From: an uncultured Oxalobacter sp.
Lineage (GTDB): Bacteria; Pseudomonadota; Gammaproteobacteria; Burkholderiales; Burkholderiaceae_D
Direction of reading: 5' to 3'
Length of the DNA stretch: 64,000 bases
NCBI GenBank assembly: GCA_934277985.1
Contig: CAKQWF010000003.1
Coordinates: 258,097 to 322,096 of the forward strand
The notes below the pieces were generated by a model. It was not told the origin of the DNA. It ran no database searches and saw only the letters and a program-made list of their open reading frames with translations. This document shows positions 1-8,649 of this stretch, in pieces. The translations under genes were made by a program, and so were the position numbers. Positions within the stretch are counted from its first letter, which is position 1. The number at the start of each line of letters is the position of its first letter.

Positions 1-2
1 TT

Positions 3-1148
3 TCCGGTTTCATCGGCTTGCCCACGGCATCCCGTACTCGCGGTGACATGCAATATCTGTATGTCAACGGCCGTTTCGTCCGAGACCGGCTATTGACACA
101 TGCTGTCCGCGCAGCCTATGAAGACGTCCTGCATGGCAACCGGTTCCCTGTCTATCTGCTGTATCTGACGCTGGACCCTTCCCGCGTCGATGTCAACGTC
201 CACCCCGCGAAAACCGAAGTCCGCTTCCGCGACAGCCGCGCCATCCATCACTTCATTTATCAATCCATTGGACGCATGCTGTCGCAAACGCTGCCATCCG
301 GAACGGAAACCGTCGAAGAACAGCCACCAGCAACGACTGCCATACAGTACAAACCATCCGCCCCGACTTCATCCGTATCATGGCGTCACACCCCGCCACC
401 TGCATCCCTGCGAATCGCGCAGAACATCGAAGCGTACGGCACCCTGTTCCGCGACACCTTGCACCAAACCGAAACGGTACACTCATCCCCCATCGGCGAT
501 ACCGTACCCCCAACGCCAGACAATGCCGTTCAGAATCTTGTCGCAACGCAAAACGATACAGACGAATTTCCGCTTGGTTTTGCACTGGCGCAGCTGCACG
601 ACATCTACATCCTTGCACAAAACCGGCACGGACTCGTACTCGTCGATATGCACGCCGCTCATGAACGTATCGTCTATGAAAAACTCAAATGCGCACTGGA
701 CGAACAAAACCTGCAAACTCAGACCCTGCTGATTCCGGTCACCATCAGTGTCAATGAAACGGAAGCAGGCACTGCGACAGAAAACCGTGATACCCTGCTG
801 GCACTGGGTTTCGACATTTCCATCCTGTCGCCTGAAACACTCGCCATCCGTACCGTACCCACCCTGCTCAGACAGGCCGACCTTACCGCAACCCTGCATG
901 AATTGCTGCGAGACTTGCACGAATACGGTACATCCAGCATCACACAGGAAAAAAGAAACGAAAGACTCGCCACCATCGCCTGTCACCATGCCGTCCGTGC
1001 CAACCGCAGCCTGACCATACCGGAAATGAATGCCCTGTTGCGCGACATGGAAAAAACCGAACGCGCCAACCAATGCAACCACGGCCGCCCGACATGGACA
1101 CAACTGGGAATGGCCGAACTCGATGCCCTGTTCATGCGTGGACAATAA
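3..1148 (+). CDS. mutL: DNA mismatch repair protein MutL, 3' part (5' end outside the window)
   Basis: MutL links MutS mismatch recognition to strand processing. The open frame runs in from the left edge, so the N-terminal ATPase core is missing; what remains begins at a GFIGLP stretch just before the conserved YLYVNGRFVRD strand of the transducer domain. The C-terminal dimerisation/endonuclease domain is complete: DMHAAHERIVYE fits the D-x-H-A-x2-E-x4-E nuclease motif with Met for the usual Gln, followed by ACHHAVRA and CNHGRPTW metal-site motifs. These features point to a nicking MutL, as expected without MutH. Between the halves is a Pro/Thr-rich linker of about 80 residues. A TTG at 18 is internal, not the start. 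mutL close to miaA is a common proteobacterial arrangement. Confidence 0.95.
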   Translation, partial: SGFIGLPTASRTRGDMQYLYVNGRFVRDRLLTHAVRAAYEDVLHGNRFPVYLLYLTLDPSRVDVNVHPAKTEVRFRDSRAIHHFIYQSIGRMLSQTLPSGTETVEEQPPATTAIQYKPSAPTSSVSWRHTPPPASLRIAQNIEAYGTLFRDTLHQTETVHSSPIGDTVPPTPDNAVQNLVATQNDTDEFPLGFALAQLHDIYILAQNRHGLVLVDMHAAHERIVYEKLKCALDEQNLQTQTLLIPVTISVNETEAGTATENRDTLLALGFDISILSPETLAIRTVPTLLRQADLTATLHELLRDLHEYGTSSITQEKRNERLATIACHHAVRANRSLTIPEMNALLRDMEKTERANQCNHGRPTWTQLGMAELDALFMRGQ

Positions 1149-1405
1149 CCCGAAACGTGAATATCCCGTATTCCGACGGTCAATTGATGAAAAAACGGAT
1201 TACTGGCTATACCGAACCACCGATCAGATATCCCTTCCAGAATCCGGACAAACGTCGACTGTATTTTCATGCTGAACATATCGTTCCGACAGCGTATCAT
1301 TGGCAAACAGGATATCCCTTTTGCCCATACCTATATCGCCGGAAAACCGCTCCATTCAGGCAATACACTCCGGCAAACGCATATTTCCACTCATACATCG
1401 CAAAC

Positions 1406-1412
1406 AGAAAGG
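1406..1412 (+). promoter_or_regulatory. Shine-Dalgarno site that points to an AUA start
   Basis: AGAAAGG lies six bases before the ATA at 1419-1421, the codon exactly where the signal peptide of the next gene should begin. No ATG, GTG or TTG in that frame sits at a suitable distance from it. Confidence 0.5.
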
Positions 1413-1418
1413 CAAACC

Positions 1419-1886
1419 ATAAAAATCAAAACCATCACTGCCGCAGCTTTACTTGGCCTGCTAACCTGTGGCTCTGCCATCGCCGGAGACTACGCCACCG
1501 CACTGGGAGAATGCCTCTACAACAACACCACATCCGAAGACAAAACGACATTGACGCAATGGGCTTTCGTGACACTGGGCAAAAGCAGCGCCACCAAATC
1601 GATTGCGACCATTCCTGCTGAAAAAACCAGCGAGGTGGATCAGAAAACCAAAAGCCTGCTGACACGACTGGTCGCCTCGTCATGCAGCAAGGAAGCCGTC
1701 CAGGTCGCCCTTCGCGAACCCACGACCGGACTGCAGGACGCCATCACCACCATGAGCTCCTACATGATCCGCGAACAAATCAGGACAAACGCGAAAAGCA
1801 TCCTTTCCAACTCCATCCTGACATCCGGCGACAGCACCTCGACGAGCCAGGGAAGCAACCTTCTGAAAAACCTGCTCAAGAGATAA
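1419..1886 (+). CDS. Small exported protein of unknown function, apparent ATA start
   Basis: The predicted product is about 155 residues: a short basic n-region (KIK), a hydrophobic core, and a cleavage site near GSAIA|GDYATALGEC, so it is probably periplasmic. The mature part has two Cys residues (ALGECLYN and ASSCSKEA) that could form a disulfide, and a Ser/Thr-rich tail ending NLLKNLLKR. An ATG at 1269 opens the same frame but would put about 50 unrelated residues before the signal peptide with no ribosome site. The normal ATG-Lys-Ile position reads ATA and has a good Shine-Dalgarno site. I do not recognise the family. It stands alone between mutL and miaA. The coding call is fairly sure; the start is uncertain. 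Confidence 0.65.
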   Translation: MKIKTITAAALLGLLTCGSAIAGDYATALGECLYNNTTSEDKTTLTQWAFVTLGKSSATKSIATIPAEKTSEVDQKTKSLLTRLVASSCSKEAVQVALREPTTGLQDAITTMSSYMIREQIRTNAKSILSNSILTSGDSTSTSQGSNLLKNLLKR

Positions 1887-1955
1887 CACATCGCATCATG
1901 CACTTCCGCCAGTGCATGCAATGCAACCATTCCTCACGTCCGTGTAAAATCATAC

Positions 1956-1986
1956 AAGCGATACAGATATCCCGTCTGTATCGCTT
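1956..1986 (+). terminator. Perfect 12-bp hairpin, possible terminator
   Basis: AAGCGATACAGA and its exact complement flank a 7-base loop, 70 bases after the exported-protein gene. The 3' side lacks a run of T, so it may instead be an mRNA-stabilising or processing hairpin. Confidence 0.45.
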
Positions 1987-2087
1987 CCTGTTATCACAAC
2001 GGGTATGCCGGAAAAACATTTACAACCGGCATTCCATTTTCAAAAACAACAAGGCAACACCTGTTCCGTAGCCGCATCACACACAAC

Positions 2088-3032
2088 ATGAAGGATACAA
2101 AACCCTCTGTCATCGCCATCATGGGACCGACAGCTTCCGGAAAAACCGCCGCCGCGCTCGAAATCGCCCGCCATATCCCATGCGAAATCATCTCCGTTGA
2201 TTCCGCCCTCGTCTATCGTGACATGGACATCGGCACCGCAAAACCATCCCGCAAAGAACAGGCCGCCGTTCCGCACCACCTCATCGACATCATCGACCCG
2301 GCTGATACCTATTCGGCAGCACAATTTCGCGAAGACGCCCTCTCGCTCATTCAAAGCATCATACAGCGCGGAAAACTGCCGCTGCTCGTCGGCGGCACCA
2401 TGCTGTATTTCCACGCGCTGACAAAAGGACTGGACAACCTCCCCGAAGCCAACCCGACCATCCGTGCCAGACTGGATGAAGAAGCCGCACAAGCCGGATG
2501 GCCAGCCCTGCATGCCAGACTGGCCGAACTGGACCCTGAAACCGCACAGCGGCTCAAACCGAACGACGCCCAGCGAATCCAGCGCGCACTGGAAATCATC
2601 GAACTGACCGGAAAGCCCCTGTCCGCCCTGCATTCCGGCAAAAAACAGGCTAACCTGCCCTTTGAACTGATACCCTTCGCCCTGGAACCGTCAAACCGCA
2701 GCAAACTGCACGAACGCATCGCACTGCGGTTCGACCAGATGCTCGAAAACGACGTATTAATCGAAGAAGTCCGCCGATTGCGCCAACGCGGCGACCTGCA
2801 CCTCGGCATGCCCTCCATGCGCTGCGTCGGCTATCGCCAGACCTGGCAATACCTTGATGGCGACTACGACCGAAAGACCCTGCGAGACAAAGGCATCGCC
2901 GCCACCCGCCAGCTTGCCAAACGCCAGCTCACATGGCTACGCGCTATGCCAGAACGCATCATCATCGACTGTCTCTCACCCGACGCACCAGAACAAATCA
3001 TGGCACACCTCCAGAAACTATCCGTCAGATAA
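2088..3032 (+). CDS. miaA: tRNA dimethylallyltransferase MiaA
   Basis: MiaA transfers the dimethylallyl group to N6 of A37 in tRNAs that read UNN codons, such as the tRNA-Phe and tRNA-Ser genes in this window. The 314 residues match the usual length. The P-loop GPTASGKT is at the N-terminus (about residues 12-19), followed by the conserved [18 protein letters not shown] stretch with the catalytic Asp and the GGTMLYF motif; the C-terminal half has RCVGYRQ. The start is the first ATG and its ribosome site is weak. The two tRNA genes follow on the same strand after about 110 bases but have their own promoters. Confidence 0.97.
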   Translation: MKDTKPSVIAIMGPTASGKTAAALEIARHIPCEIISVDSALVYRDMDIGTAKPSRKEQAAVPHHLIDIIDPADTYSAAQFREDALSLIQSIIQRGKLPLLVGGTMLYFHALTKGLDNLPEANPTIRARLDEEAAQAGWPALHARLAELDPETAQRLKPNDAQRIQRALEIIELTGKPLSALHSGKKQANLPFELIPFALEPSNRSKLHERIALRFDQMLENDVLIEEVRRLRQRGDLHLGMPSMRCVGYRQTWQYLDGDYDRKTLRDKGIAATRQLAKRQLTWLRAMPERIIIDCLSPDAPEQIMAHLQKLSVR

Positions 3033-3101
3033 TCATTCGCAGAACAAAAAAAGAAAAAACAAAACGACAACATGCAAACATCAGAATATTCGAAAAGACA
3101 C

Positions 3102-3130
3102 TTGACAATCCGGCACAAAAACGTCAGAAT
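3102..3130 (+). promoter_or_regulatory. Sigma-70 promoter for tRNA-Met
   Basis: TTGACA at 3102-3107 and CAGAAT at 3125-3130 are separated by 17 bases. The -10 ends 12 bases before the first tRNA base. Confidence 0.7.
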
Positions 3131-3142
3131 GCATATCTCCTT

Positions 3143-3219
3143 GGTGATATAGCTCAGCTGGTTAGAGCACAGCACTCATAATGCTGGGGTCGGTGGTTCA
3201 AGTCCACCTATCACCACCA
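3143..3219 (+). tRNA. tRNA-Met (CAT), elongator type
   Basis: 77 bases including an encoded CCA. The acceptor stem GGTGATA/TATCACC is fully paired, and the anticodon loop CTCATAA is closed by CAGCA/TGCTG with anticodon CAT at 3177-3179. The paired first base and the absence of three G:C pairs next to the anticodon loop argue against initiator tRNA. A CAT anticodon could also mean tRNA-Ile2 (lysidine-modified); the AC[TCATAAT]G context favours elongator Met. Confidence 0.93.
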
Positions 3220-3243
3220 AAAGTCAAATTGTTATAACAGTTT

Positions 3244-3271
3244 TTGAATTATTAAAAAAGCATGTTATAAT
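3244..3271 (+). promoter_or_regulatory. Sigma-70 promoter for tRNA-Phe
   Basis: TTGAAT at 3244-3249 and a perfect TATAAT at 3266-3271 are spaced 16 bases apart. The -10 ends 9 bases before the tRNA. Confidence 0.6.
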
Positions 3272-3280
3272 ATTAAAATT

Positions 3281-3356
<76 letters not shown>

Positions 3357-3374
3357 AAATATATTATATTATTT

Positions 3375-3404
3375 AACAGGCCTGTTTTTAACAGGCCTGT
3401 TTTT
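3375..3404 (+). terminator. Rho-independent terminator after tRNA-Phe
   Basis: AACAGGCCTGTT occurs twice with TTT between. The copies pair as a 12-bp stem followed by TTTATT. Confidence 0.8.
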
Positions 3405-3454
3405 ATTGGAAGCTACAACGCAATTAATACTATGGCTCCAACCCTATATTAATC

Positions 3455-3501
3455 TTTGAGTTCTTTGAAAAAGATTTGCACTCTCTTTCAAAGAACTCAA
3501 A
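3455..3501. repeat. Perfect 16-bp inverted repeat at the edge of the O-antigen locus
   Basis: TTTGAGTTCTTTGAAA (3455-3470) and its exact complement (3486-3501) flank a 15-base spacer. Neither strand has a T-run directly after the stem, so it is not a standard terminator. It lies just before the glycosyltransferase pseudogene. Confidence 0.7.
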
Positions 3502-3504
3502 AAA

Positions 3505-4175
3505 CTGTACGCCAGACTCTTATCCAACAATATATGCTATAGTCCCGACTTTCAATGTTGAAGCTATATTGATGAATACCTCAGCAGTATTCTGGAACAT
3601 ACATTTCAGGATATTGAAATCATTTTTGTTGATGACCATTTTGAGGATGCAGCGCCAACCATTATTCATAAGCGCTATTCTGGCCATTATAACATTGTTT
3701 TTATTCAAAACAGAAAAAAGAAAGGATATTATATATCGTAACCGAGGCTTGAAAGCAGCAAAAGACGAATATATATTTTTCATTGATAGCAATGATTTCT
3801 CTTTTCAAAAGATGCTCTGAAAAAACTCTGTCTGGCAGCAAAAACGGATGATGCAGACGAAGTCATCGAAAAAAGTCTTCTCTAGTTTCCTGATGAAAAT
3901 CGCTTTGAGGAAGGATATTTCTATCATTTGCAACGACACCGAACATTTCACAACAAAACATTAAAAGAATGTCCAAGTTTCATATTTGGTTCCTTTATCT
4001 ATCAAAGAGAAAGAAATGCCTTTATTGCCAAATATCAGCGTCTATTTTCGTTTTCACGATTTAACATAAAAATTCATTTTTCATGAACAGGAAATACAAA
4101 CCTTAATGCAAAGGCAAGCAAGCTTCGACCGTGATACCATTACCTTCTCGATAACCCGTTATTTGAAAAATCACT
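3505..4175 (+). pseudogene. Family 2 glycosyltransferase, decayed by several frameshifts
   Basis: Read across frames, the DNA gives a classic GT-A/GT2 start: YAIVPTFNVEA, then after a shift IDEYLSSILEHTFQDIEIIFVDDHFED, then after another shift RNRGLKAAKDEYIFFIDSND, where the family has its S-R-N-x-G-L and DSDD-type motifs. Further coding pieces continue in changing frames (DALKKLCLAAKTDD, RFEEGYFYHLQRH, HEQEIQTLMQ) to about 4175, running into the 3' end of the opposing gene. At least three frameshifts and in-frame stops rule out a functional enzyme. The base composition is AT-rich like the neighbouring locus. It is probably a remnant of an earlier O-antigen or capsule gene set. Confidence 0.8.
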
Positions 4176-6161
4176 TTTATTTATTGAAGAATATAAATCA
4201 TCCGGAAGGCTCTTCAGATCATATCTACGATCAAAAACAGACTCCAAAATGACGCCCGATTCATCTTTCAGATATTGGTATCCTATTTTCTGCATTTTGT
4301 GATCAGGATCAAGTTTTTCATACAACTTGACACGTTTTTCCCTATCCTGAAAATCTATCATTTTCAAATGATAAAGACGATTATCAAGAAGCTGCAATGT
4401 GTCGATATCATCATGATGCCAAGGGATATGATGCTTCTGTGTCATGGTTTTGTCAAACGTCATGCTTTTTTTTACAGAGAAAAGAATGTTCTTAGATTTT
4501 TTTCTCCAGATACCGTCAGATCGCCATGTCAAGGGACTATCCCATAGCTCGCATACCTGCACCCCAAGTGCCAGCTTTGGGCTATACAAACATCTTTTGG
4601 CCTGTTCTCTCAACGAGAAGCAAAAAGATGTTTCAAAACGCTCATCGGCATCACAACACAATACGACATTAGCCCCCAATCTGACCGCTTCATTCAGCAA
4701 GCGAATGCGATTTTCCTTTTCATTCCAGCCTTCCGGACCATGAGGAGGATTGCTCATACATGAAAGCACTTTACTTTCACTTCGAATAATGAATGGCGTT
4801 TGATCTGTCGAACCGTCATCCAAAACGACAAAGCCATCTACATAAGGACGCAAATGATCAAAATATCCTTTGAGATAACGTGCTTCATTTTGTACTGCAA
4901 TCACAGCTAGCAGGCATAAAACTGTGCCATCCTCAACAGTTTTATGCCCGTTGCTGAACATATCGACTAATAGAGAAACATCTCGAACCTTTTTCTTATA
5001 ATGTTTTCTACGCCAGAACACAAAAGAACTTAAACTTCGATAAATCCATTTTAATTTATTTAATTCACGACTAATTTTTTTATGAAATCCTCTATCTATC
5101 GTCTCAACATAAACCATTGTTTCCAAATCACGCAACTGATGGAACAAATGAGAATTCCAGCGAATCATAGAATCAGCATATGAAAGCAAAAAACTATTAT
5201 CTTCCAGTGAAACAGGACATGAAACCGGTGCTTCACTGATTTTATCTAACAGAATAGTCATTTTATCAGATAAAAGGCAACGGTTTTTAATAAATTCCCT
5301 AAGTTTCTCTACTTCGGATCGAGCTTTTGAATATCCCAAAAAAAGCTCTTGTGCAATTTGTTGCGTTAAAATTTTTCTATTCGTTGCACGCCCTGAAAAA
5401 TTATGCCTTAGTTCTTTTTCGATATTTTTAGAATTTAACCAACCACTACCACCAAAATGGTCATAATTGTAAACAGGAATGCCCATTCCTAGCGCATATT
5501 GAACTGTTTTTCCGATAGTTATCACCGCATCATATTGTGAAAGTATTTCAGGCGTAATCAAACCATACTTCGCCTGCCCGATCCCCCAAAAATCAAAAGT
5601 CGTATTTTTCAGAAGATAAGGCAACGCCTTAATCTCCTTGGGAGGATGATTGGAAACAACAGCTATACGATCCAGACTATCTCCTAATGTATATTTATCA
5701 AAGTAACAATAAAAGGAATCAGGCAACCAATTTTCAAAAACACAAATTTTTTGTTCTGATATTCCATAATTATCAATCAATTGTTGTTTCAAAATCTCAT
5801 TATGAACAAGAAGGAAACTATAATAGCAATCAGGAAACGGAAGCGGTGTTTCCAAAGTCTCTAAACCAGAAAGGCTCCCTTGTACTAATTTTTTATACCG
5901 CACCCCTTTTTTCAGTAAAAAAGGGAAAACTGGCCAGTGATAAGCAAAAACAATATCATAATTTTTTTGGGGCTTGAATGTCAAAGCATCATGTAACTCT
6001 ATCCCTTTTTGAGCTAACAAATCACGAATATTTTCCCGTATATGCACAGAAACAATATCAACCGTATCACCTCTGGCTATAAAAAATTCCCCCATCTCCA
6101 TGATATGAATCATGGAGCCATGAAAACCATCAAAGACGTAACCCGTAAAAAGAATATCCAT
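4140..6161 (-). CDS. Two-domain glycosyltransferase (GT-B-like N-terminus, GT2 C-terminus)
   Basis: A 673-residue cytoplasmic protein with no signal peptide or clear membrane segment. Residues 1-300 resemble a GT-B sugar transferase: a Rossmann-type start (MDILFTGYVFDGFHG) and a C-terminal lobe with GMGIPVYNYDHFGGSGW near 225-241. Residues about 413-600 form a GT-A family 2 domain with AVQNEARYL, VVLDDGSTDQT (448-455) and a metal-binding DAD at 504-506. The fusion suggests one protein adding two sugars during surface polysaccharide assembly. The acceptor and sugars cannot be told from sequence. It is the left-most intact gene of the leftward locus, AT-rich, and its 3' end overlaps a dead GT2 gene read from the other strand. 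Confidence 0.75.
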   Translation of the reverse strand: MDILFTGYVFDGFHGSMIHIMEMGEFFIARGDTVDIVSVHIRENIRDLLAQKGIELHDALTFKPQKNYDIVFAYHWPVFPFLLKKGVRYKKLVQGSLSGLETLETPLPFPDCYYSFLLVHNEILKQQLIDNYGISEQKICVFENWLPDSFYCYFDKYTLGDSLDRIAVVSNHPPKEIKALPYLLKNTTFDFWGIGQAKYGLITPEILSQYDAVITIGKTVQYALGMGIPVYNYDHFGGSGWLNSKNIEKELRHNFSGRATNRKILTQQIAQELFLGYSKARSEVEKLREFIKNRCLLSDKMTILLDKISEAPVSCPVSLEDNSFLLSYADSMIRWNSHLFHQLRDLETMVYVETIDRGFHKKISRELNKLKWIYRSLSSFVFWRRKHYKKKVRDVSLLVDMFSNGHKTVEDGTVLCLLAVIAVQNEARYLKGYFDHLRPYVDGFVVLDDGSTDQTPFIIRSESKVLSCMSNPPHGPEGWNEKENRIRLLNEAVRLGANVVLCCDADERFETSFCFSLREQAKRCLYSPKLALGVQVCELWDSPLTWRSDGIWRKKSKNILFSVKKSMTFDKTMTQKHHIPWHHDDIDTLQLLDNRLYHLKMIDFQDREKRVKLYEKLDPDHKMQKIGYQYLKDESGVILESVFDRRYDLKSLPDDLYSSINKSDFSNNGLSRR

Positions 6162-6258
6162 TAATTGTCACCATAAAAAATAGATTAATCTGCACAATTT
6201 CAATTTCAGCAAAAATACATCCAGAATAAAAACTTTTTGCTTCGCTCGCAATGCCTCA

Positions 6259-6420
6259 TCAAACCTTCAAAATCAGCAGCGGAATATTTTGACAACCTTC
6301 GGCATTCTTAACACCTCTCGCCAGTTCTTCATAATACGAATAAACAATAATTACATACTTATACTTAGCAAAAATCTTTTCTTTCCATCCTACACAACAT
6401 ATCTATCATTTTCTTCTTTC
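6259..6420 (-). pseudogene. Coding remnant, gene of unknown identity
   Basis: On the minus strand a 40-codon frame ends in a stop at 6259-6261 and contains WKEKIFAKYKYVIIVYSYYE followed by ELARGVKNAEGCQNIP. The composition is protein-like, and upstream codons continue in another frame (NDRYVV). There is no start codon. The YxYVIIxxSxYYEEL pattern recalls Rossmann-type strands of sugar-locus enzymes, but I cannot name the family. The rest of 6162-6419 holds nothing I can identify. Confidence 0.4.
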
Positions 6421-6735
6421 TAGACGTTGTCCGCCCTTCTGCCAGGTTCTTCGGTCAGTTTGGTGGCATCTATAGCATAGCGGAGATCATGTCCTGGGCG
6501 GTCTGTGACAAAGCTGATCAGATCGGCGTATTTGCTTTTTTCTGCTGTCTTTTTCATCCAGTATCCGGCAAACCGAATGAACGATCTGAGGATTGTTTCT
6601 TTCATTATAACCACCAATATTGCAGGTTTCTCCGAATTTTCCCTGATAGTAGATCAGATTGATTACATTTGTCTGTTGATATGTGGTGGAATCGTCAACC
6701 CTCATATCATGCACGATACTGTCCGGAATTGACAC
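6420..6735 (-). pseudogene. dTDP-glucose 4,6-dehydratase (rfbB) fragment
   Basis: Two minus-strand frames together match the C-terminal third of the intact RfbB about 1.2 kb to the right. One gives [20 protein letters not shown] and [16 protein letters not shown]; after a frameshift the other gives [20 protein letters not shown] and IDATKLTEE, ending early at ADNV. The DNA differs from the intact gene at many silent sites, so this is a separate old allele and not a recent copy. The N-terminal NAD-binding part and the catalytic motif are absent. Confidence 0.85.
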
Positions 6736-6747
6736 ACTGATTTCCTA

Positions 6748-7587
6748 TTATTTATTATTTTTCTTAATAAACACAGGAAAGCCTAAAATCCTTGTTATTT
6801 TATGACGTAATGTATATTGTTTTCTATAAAAAAATCTTTTTAAACCTTCTATTCTTGCTTCAAACTCCACATCCTTACCTTTACAATTAACTATTTCGTA
6901 TCCTTGCGCACCGATAGCATATCCCAATATACGTTCCAGAATATGAGGCAATTCCTGTCTTTTATGTTCAGAATCAGGTTCTATAAAGTCTTTCTCCTTA
7001 AACCTGTTTTTCAAATAACCAAACAAAGGAGCTTTTCCAACAAACATCGTTCCTGCGACGAACTGAAATTTAGACTCATATGGCAAAGAGTACGCATTCA
7101 TCAATTTTTTGATAAATGGATACAATTCCCTTGCACAGTCATGATGCTTGTTCATAAGAACATTTATACCAGAAACCATTCCTATTTTTTTCTTTTCTAA
7201 ATATGCCAAACTTTTTCTGAACACATCTTTTGTTTTTACAAATATCAGCAAGTTTTTTCGCCATGCATCATATGGCATACACACTTTTTTCAGAAATGTC
7301 GCTTCAGGCATATCCCGTTTTGTATGCAACTTTACGATCAAATCATATTGATTTAGATCCAGCTGGTTGATAATGCATAAAAACGGCCAGATATCGTATC
7401 CTACATTTTTGACAACACTAATCCTTGCATCAGGAAATTTTTTGGCAATTTCATCTTTCTTATCATGAATACTTTCAGATACAGTCAAGAATATATCTTT
7501 CTCCACATCGCATATATTTTTGATCGCCTCTGCAAGCTCATCAGCAATCTCGTAATAAAAAATATGGATGATAACCGCGCATTTCAT
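6748..7587 (-). CDS. Rhamnan synthesis F (RgpF) family glycosyltransferase
   Basis: About 279 residues. The start is taken at MKCAVIIHIFYYE, which matches the family's usual beginning; a TTG at 7611 would add eight residues. Family hallmarks are visible: VVKNVGYDIWPFL near residue 70, LIVKLHTKRD near 95, and GMVSG and FVAGTMF later. RgpF-type proteins act in the cytoplasm in building rhamnose-containing polysaccharides, and this one starts 45 bases after rfbB, the last gene of the dTDP-rhamnose operon, so a rhamnosyltransferase role is likely. The exact linkage is unknown. The gene is AT-rich compared with rfbB. Confidence 0.8.
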   Translation of the reverse strand: MKCAVIIHIFYYEIADELAEAIKNICDVEKDIFLTVSESIHDKKDEIAKKFPDARISVVKNVGYDIWPFLCIINQLDLNQYDLIVKLHTKRDMPEATFLKKVCMPYDAWRKNLLIFVKTKDVFRKSLAYLEKKKIGMVSGINVLMNKHHDCARELYPFIKKLMNAYSLPYESKFQFVAGTMFVGKAPLFGYLKNRFKEKDFIEPDSEHKRQELPHILERILGYAIGAQGYEIVNCKGKDVEFEARIEGLKRFFYRKQYTLRHKITRILGFPVFIKKNNK

Positions 7588-7632
7588 CGGAATTCCAGGC
7601 ATTTCTGTCAAAATGGCTTAACCCGTCAACAC

Positions 7633-8649
7633 TTATATCCGGCTATTTTTGTCAAGATACCACTCAACCGTTTTGACGATACCGGTATCGAAATTCTCAT
7701 CCGCCTTCCAGCCCAGTTCCTTCGTCAGCTTCGTCGCGTCAATCGCATAACGCAGGTCATGTCCCGGTCGGTCCGTCACGAAGCTGATCAGGTCGGCATA
7801 TTTCCCTTTCTTTCTCGGTTTTTTTTCGTCGAGTATCCGGCATACGGCTTGTACGATTTCCAGATTGTTCCGCTCGTTGTGTCCTCCGATGTTGTAGGTC
7901 TCTCCCGATTTTCCTCTGTGGTATATCAGGTCGATTGCCTTGCAGTGGTCCAGTACGTAGAGCCAGTCCCTTACGTTCTGGCCGTTTCCATAGACGGGGA
8001 TCGGTTCTTCCGCAAGGCATTTCCGGATGATGGTCGGGATCAGTTTTTCGTCATGTTGTTTGGGTCCGTAGTTGTTGGAGCAATTCGAGGTAGTGACGTT
8101 CATGCCATAGGTGTGGTGGTATGCCCTGATGATGAAGTCGGAGCCGGCTTTGCTGGCGGAGTACGGACTGTTCGGCGCATAGGGGGTCGTTTCGGTGAAG
8201 TATCCGGTTTCTCCCAGTGTTCCATAGACTTCGTCTGTGGAGATGTGGTGAAAGCGGCAATCTTCATATCCTGCACGATATTGTCCTGGCACTATCATCC
8301 AGTGCCGGCGTGCGTTTTCGATGAGGTTGAAGGTTCCCATCACATTTGTTTCCATAAAGGCTTTCGGTCCCTTGATGGAGTTGTCGACATGGCTTTCGGC
8401 CGCGAAGTGGATGACGCCCCGGATATCGTGTTGTCTGAATAATGTCTGTATCAGCGCTTCGTCGCAAATATCACCTTTGACGAATGTGTAATTCGTCATG
8501 CTTTCGCATTCCGTCAGGTTGTCAAGGTTTCCTGCGTAGGTCAGCTTGTCCAGGTTGATGATGTGGCAGTCCGGATATTTCTCCGCAAAATACGGTACGA
8601 AGTTGGAGCCGATAAAACCTGCACCTCCGGTCACCAGAATGGATCTCAT
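7633..8649 (-). CDS. rfbB: dTDP-glucose 4,6-dehydratase
   Basis: Second step of dTDP-L-rhamnose synthesis: it oxidises C4 and removes water from dTDP-glucose. It is 338 residues, normal for the family. The NAD-binding GGAGFIGSNF is at the N-terminus, the STDEVYG motif carries the catalytic Thr-Asp-Glu, and YSASKAGSD holds the Tyr-x3-Lys pair. The start overlaps the rfbD stop by four bases (ATGA), so translation is probably coupled. It is the fourth gene of rfbA-C-D-B and is followed at 21 bases by the RgpF open frame. Its product is the precursor used for rhamnose in LPS and for EF-P rhamnosylation. Confidence 0.97.
   Translation of the reverse strand: MRSILVTGGAGFIGSNFVPYFAEKYPDCHIINLDKLTYAGNLDNLTECESMTNYTFVKGDICDEALIQTLFRQHDIRGVIHFAAESHVDNSIKGPKAFMETNVMGTFNLIENARRHWMIVPGQYRAGYEDCRFHHISTDEVYGTLGETGYFTETTPYAPNSPYSASKAGSDFIIRAYHHTYGMNVTTSNCSNNYGPKQHDEKLIPTIIRKCLAEEPIPVYGNGQNVRDWLYVLDHCKAIDLIYHRGKSGETYNIGGHNERNNLEIVQAVCRILDEKKPRKKGKYADLISFVTDRPGHDLRYAIDATKLTKELGWKADENFDTGIVKTVEWYLDKNSRI

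Noticed and set aside
1269..1418. N-terminal extension of the exported protein from ATG 1269
   Set aside because: It places about 50 low-complexity residues before an obvious signal peptide and has no ribosome site.
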